Positions 5,071 through 7,838 of a stretch of DNA of 7,838 nt are shown here, piece after piece. This stretch comes from Desulfobacteraceae bacterium (GTDB taxonomy: Bacteria > Desulfobacterota > Desulfobacteria > Desulfobacterales > UBA5616). How positions within the stretch are numbered: the first letter of the stretch is position 1; every line of letters starts with the position of its first letter. The position numbers were made by a program, and so were the translations under genes. Location of the stretch: positions 1-7,838 of the forward strand of contig JAUXEW010000135.1 of assembly GCA_030620375.1 (NCBI GenBank), read 5' to 3'. Under the pieces are notes generated by a model. It was not told the DNA's origin. It searched no databases and was given only the letters and a program-made list of their open reading frames with translations.

Positions 5071-6090
5071 ATGAAAACTGGAGTTTCTTATTTTCACACT
5101 CGTGATCCGGAGCATGCAGGGCGAGACCTCGATGATATGCTGGATCATGGATGTAATTTTGTTGTTCACTGCTTTTCAGAGTTAGATATGGCATTTTACA
5201 ACCAGGCGATGGAAAAAATAATTCGTATGACTAAAGATCGTGATATGGAAGTCTATATTGACCCATGGGGTTTAGGAGGAATTTTTAGCGGTGAGGCATT
5301 CTCTCGATTTATTTCCATGCATCTCGATACCAGACAAATAGACTCTGAAGAAGTGAGTATGCCGGCAGCTTGTCCAAACCATCCAAAGTTTCGGGAGTTT
5401 CAGAAAAAATGGATAAATCTCGTATCTGATATGGGTGCGGATGTCTGTTTCTGGGATGAACCTCATTTTTATACTAATTTCCGAGATCGGAACTCATGGG
5501 GGAAAAAATGGTCTTGCCGGTGTAATATATGTAAACGCCTATACCAAGAAAAATTTAAATCTGAAATGCCGATTGAATTAACAGAAGAAGTTCAATTATT
5601 CAGACAGCAGTCGGTCCTCGATTTCCTTGAAGATATTTGTAAAGAATCCAAAAGACTGAAAATGCGTAATTGTGTTTGCGTACTACCGGATGAAGGCGGA
5701 AAGCTCAGCCTTGCAGCCGGCACAAACAAATGGGATGATATCGTTCGAATACCAACAGTGGATATTTTCGGAACAGATCCCTATTGGATATTATTTAAGA
5801 GGGAAATTGACGACTATGTTCGTAGCGCTTGCCGGCGGGTAATTGACCTGTGTGACCAGCATAAAAAAGAAGCACAGGCGTGGGCGCTCGCTTTCCTTAT
5901 TCCTGACGGTAGAGAAGAAGAGGTTGGTCAAGCTATTGATATTATTTATGAAACTGGAATTAAAAACATTGCTGCCTGGGGATATAAAGCATGCCACTTT
6001 ATAGATATCACGTGTCACAACCCGGAAAAAGTATGGGACATAATTGGAAAAGCGTTTAATAAAGTAAGAGATCTTGATCAGCGAAACTGA
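5071..6090 (+). CDS. Probable TIM-barrel, glycoside-hydrolase-like protein of unknown function
   Basis: This 339-residue protein starts at an ATG with AAAAGGAG 6 nt upstream. I cannot assign it to a named family with certainty. It alternates short hydrophobic strands with amphipathic helices, as in a (beta/alpha)8 barrel. Strand-end motifs resemble those of the glycoside hydrolase superfamily: YIDPWGLGG (62-70), FWDEPHFY (127-134, with E130 a candidate acid/base), FGTDPYW (233-239) and AAWGYKAC (301-308). A CRCNICKRL segment (149-157; C149, C151, C154) sits after the DEPH motif, where it could bind a metal or brace a loop. There is no signal peptide or membrane segment, so it is probably cytoplasmic. 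It is monocistronic as far as visible, and its last 35 bp overlap the 3' end of waaA on the other strand. Hydrolase activity is inference. Confidence 0.75.
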   Translation: MKTGVSYFHTRDPEHAGRDLDDMLDHGCNFVVHCFSELDMAFYNQAMEKIIRMTKDRDMEVYIDPWGLGGIFSGEAFSRFISMHLDTRQIDSEEVSMPAACPNHPKFREFQKKWINLVSDMGADVCFWDEPHFYTNFRDRNSWGKKWSCRCNICKRLYQEKFKSEMPIELTEEVQLFRQQSVLDFLEDICKESKRLKMRNCVCVLPDEGGKLSLAAGTNKWDDIVRIPTVDIFGTDPYWILFKREIDDYVRSACRRVIDLCDQHKKEAQAWALAFLIPDGREEEVGQAIDIIYETGIKNIAAWGYKACHFIDITCHNPEKVWDIIGKAFNKVRDLDQRN

Positions 6091-7390
6091 TACCCAACAC
6101 CCGACAAATCACTCTCGCATGTTTTTCGGCTGCTCCCTGGTTCCCCATTACGGCAGTTCTCGCTCGCTGTCCGATCTGTTCGCAAGCTGTGGGATTATCC
6201 AAATAATATTTCACTTTTTCAGCCAGCTCATAACCGTCTTTTACCAAAAAGGCATCGCCTACCGCATCTTCAAGAAGGACTTTGGCCTCCTGAAAATCTC
6301 CCATGAACGGTCCGTAAAAGACCGGCTTCCCCCAAACAGCCGCCTCAAGGATATTTTGCCCGCCTAAAGGGACCAGGCTTCCCCCGCAAAAAGCGATAGT
6401 ACCGACCCCGTATACCGCGAATAACTCTCCGATGGTATCGATAATAACCACCGGTGCCGTTCGTTTTAATCTGTTTCCATCGAAATCGGATCTAAACTGA
6501 AAGTCCAATCCACGCTCTTTTACCAGATCCGCGACATATTTTGTTCGCCTCAGGTGTCTGGGAGCAAGGAAGAGGAGGGTTTCAGGATATGTTTGAATTA
6601 TTTTCTCATAAGCATCAAGGACGGTCGCCTCTTCGTTCCGACGGGTGCTTCCGGCCACCAATATGGTTTCATTACCCAGCAAGGAGTAGGTATTCCGGAT
6701 CGCGCGGATATTACATTTCTCGTAGTTGCGAATAAGACTGTCATACTTGGCGTTACCGTTAATCATAATCTTTTGTATAGGCGCCCCCAACATCAAGATC
6801 CGGTCGGCATCCATTTTATGAATCATGCTAAACGCATCGACAATTCCTAATGTTTCCCGCATTAACGAAGCAATTTTTAAATATCGCTTAACAGATCCTG
6901 CGGAAATTCTTCCATTCACTAAAATGGTTTTAATCCCCATTCGACGGGCCTCGACAAACCAGTTCGGCCATATTTCAGTCTCAACACAAATTAAAACATC
7001 CGGTACGACAAACGATAGCGCTTTTCGAACGGCAAAGATACTATCTATTGGCGCATAAATCAGCGAAGTGGATGAAGGAAGTTGGTCTTTGGCAAATTTC
7101 TGACCGGTCTCCGTAGTTGTAGAAACAACCAGAGAGCAGTCGGGTAGTAATCGGACAATCTCGTCCGCAATAACGGCGGTCACGCTCACCTCTCCCACTG
7201 ACGCGGCATGCATCCATATCCTTGGTTTTCTGATCATTCGTTGTTTAAGTGCCTTAGGGTAAAATCCAAAGTGCTGATCAATACGGCTACGATACCGTCC
7301 ACTCAAACTCGAATACAGTTTTAAAATCGGAAATAGTATGAGGTACAGAATTGTCGTTAACTGTCTGTATACAAAAAAAGTAAGGTTCAT
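6056..7390 (-). CDS. waaA: 3-deoxy-D-manno-octulosonic acid (Kdo) transferase
   Basis: This 444-residue GT-B glycosyltransferase (family GT30, also called KdtA) transfers Kdo from CMP-Kdo to lipid IVA at the inner membrane, the step that starts the LPS core. An N-terminal hydrophobic segment (about 11-28) would anchor it. HAASVGEV (61-68) holds the presumed catalytic base E67. Other conserved blocks are ETEIWPN (137-143), AGSTRRNEE (246-254), APRH (276-279), DTIGELF (318-324), FCGGSLVPLGGQNILEA (334-350) and the FQEA helix (366-369). Length and order match the family. ATG at 7388-7390 is used; the nearest purine site is GGGAGA, 12 nt upstream, so translation may be modest. It partners functionally with kdsD at 908-1888. 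The number of Kdo residues added cannot be read from the sequence. Confidence 0.97.
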   Translation of the reverse strand: MNLTFFVYRQLTTILYLILFPILKLYSSLSGRYRSRIDQHFGFYPKALKQRMIRKPRIWMHAASVGEVSVTAVIADEIVRLLPDCSLVVSTTTETGQKFAKDQLPSSTSLIYAPIDSIFAVRKALSFVVPDVLICVETEIWPNWFVEARRMGIKTILVNGRISAGSVKRYLKIASLMRETLGIVDAFSMIHKMDADRILMLGAPIQKIMINGNAKYDSLIRNYEKCNIRAIRNTYSLLGNETILVAGSTRRNEEATVLDAYEKIIQTYPETLLFLAPRHLRRTKYVADLVKERGLDFQFRSDFDGNRLKRTAPVVIIDTIGELFAVYGVGTIAFCGGSLVPLGGQNILEAAVWGKPVFYGPFMGDFQEAKVLLEDAVGDAFLVKDGYELAEKVKYYLDNPTACEQIGQRARTAVMGNQGAAEKHARVICRVLGISFADQDLLLY

Positions 7391-7476
7391 AAATATGGAT
7401 CATCTCCCGATTAGTTGGTGTTAATTAAGGCAAAATTGGGTTATCTCCAATTGAGCAGGTGTGATCCCAAAGGGTA

Positions 7477-7741
7477 CAAGGGGTCAAGGGTTCGAGTGAC
7501 ACGAAGTGACGCATCAGCGCTCAATGCTAAAGCATTACAAAGATTTGAAAGTCTGGCAAAAGTCATATGAACTCTGCTTAGAGATATATAGAATAACAGC
7601 AACATTCCCAAAGGAAGAAAGATACGGCCTAACTTCACAGATAAGAAGATCTGTTGTGTCTATTCCTTCTAATATCGCAGAAAGCGAAAGAATGTTAAAG
7701 GCGCTGATAAAGTCTTTAGAAAACGAACCCTTGACCCCTTG
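7477..7741. repeat. 18-bp perfect inverted repeat flanking the four-helix-bundle gene
   Basis: The left arm is 7477-7494 and the right arm 7724-7741. The right arm includes the final codons of the gene and two bases of its TGA stop. Just outside, AGGGTA and TATCCTT-like flanks continue the match imperfectly, so the original repeat may have been longer. Confidence 0.85.
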
Positions 7742-7742
7742 A
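7524..7742 (+). pseudogene. Four-helix-bundle protein (23S rRNA IVS type), internally deleted
   Basis: The 72-residue product opens with the family start MLKHYKDLKVWQKSYELC, followed by FPKEERYGLTSQIRRS and VSIPSNIAE (residues 46-53). It then jumps to ERMLKALIKSLENEPLTP, which is the usual C-terminal helix. Full-length relatives are about 115-125 residues, and between these two blocks they carry a segment with a conserved aromatic and CELETQ-like helix. About 45-50 residues are therefore missing, while the frame is kept. The protein would lack much of helices two and three and probably cannot form the bundle. I start at ATG 7524; an in-frame GTG at 7506 would add six residues. Neither has a clear ribosome site. 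The function of the intact family is unknown; relatives form pentamers and one acts as an accessory protein in diversity-generating retroelements. A working short variant is possible but less likely. Confidence 0.75.
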
Positions 7743-7754
7743 ATCCTTGGACCC

Positions 7755-7779
7755 TCTTCTCCAACTAAATTGGAGAAGA
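7755..7779. repeat. 10-bp perfect hairpin at the right edge of the cassette
   Basis: TCTTCTCCAA (7755-7764) pairs with TTGGAGAAGA (7770-7779) over a 5-nt loop. No T tract follows on either strand. The second arm also forms the right outer repeat of the cassette, so the hairpin may be part of its end. Confidence 0.65.
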
Positions 7780-7782
7780 ACC

Positions 7783-7838
7783 ATAATTGTTTCCCATCGA
7801 TTGACGTATCAATTTTTTGGCAATAACCCAAACAGGAG
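7783..7838. other. Right window edge, possible leader of the next gene
   Basis: The last bases are AGGAG (7834-7838), a good ribosome-site core for a plus-strand gene beginning just outside the window. TTGACG (7801-7806) could be a -35 box, but no good -10 box follows at the right distance. Confidence 0.25.

Larger units (their letters stand above)
7438..7782. mobile_element. Inverted-repeat-bounded cassette with a four-helix-bundle gene
   Basis: Two nested inverted repeats frame one short gene. The inner pair is an 18-bp perfect match, CAAGGGGTCAAGGGTTCG at 7477-7494 against its complement at 7724-7741. The outer pair is imperfect: GGTTATCTCCAATT (about 7438-7451) against AATTGGAGAAGAACC (7768-7782). 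No transposase is present. Four-helix-bundle genes of the 23S rRNA intervening-sequence type often occur as small scattered cassettes, so mobility in trans is a reasonable inference. The element lies directly upstream of waaA, whose promoter must lie inside or next to it. Confidence 0.55.

Noticed and set aside
4888..5169. 93-codon minus-strand open frame after cfa
   Set aside because: It overlaps the start of the TIM-barrel gene on the other strand and is built largely from the repeat-rich intergenic DNA, with no ribosome site.
7535..7831. 98-codon minus-strand open frame over the four-helix-bundle gene
   Set aside because: The plus-strand reading has clear family motifs, so this frame is a shadow of it.

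Overview
The window suggests a Gram-negative, LPS-making bacterium, most likely of the Desulfobacterota (Desulfobacteria). It carries two enzymes of the Kdo pathway of lipopolysaccharide (kdsD and waaA). It also has a small cysteine-rich PxxKW-type protein of the kind I associate with Desulfobacterales, and a scattering of short repeat cassettes typical of such genomes. The taxon is an inference from gene content; no rRNA or marker gene is present.

Layout, left to right. Positions 1-186 are a compact foldback element with 61-bp perfect inverted arms. Two candidate hairpin terminators follow (200-226 on +, 237-264 on -). A PxxKW cysteine-rich protein lies on the minus strand (286-564), with a candidate promoter and a 9-bp palindrome upstream. 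A 343-bp spacer leads to kdsD (908-1888, +) and then a plant/trypanosome-like ATP-dependent 6-phosphofructokinase (2056-3384, +). A 370-bp spacer holds a bulged hairpin and a candidate promoter, followed by cfa, cyclopropane fatty acid synthase (3755-4864, +, TTG start). After a repeat-rich 206-bp gap comes an unassigned probable TIM-barrel, glycoside-hydrolase-like protein (5071-6090, +). Its 3' end overlaps by 35 bp the 3' end of the convergent waaA gene (6056-7390, -). The right end (about 7438-7782) is a small inverted-repeat-bounded cassette carrying a four-helix-bundle (23S rRNA intervening-sequence type) gene whose middle appears to be deleted.

Functionally this is a mixed chromosomal neighbourhood of envelope and central-carbon genes. 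KdsD makes arabinose 5-phosphate for Kdo synthesis and WaaA puts Kdo onto lipid A. Cfa modifies membrane phospholipids and PFK commits hexose phosphate to glycolysis. I see no CRISPR array, tRNA, rRNA, toxin-antitoxin pair, phage gene or intact transposase. I do not see a coherent new multigene system. The parts that stand out are the perfect foldback element, the internally deleted four-helix-bundle cassette, and the orphan TIM-barrel protein.
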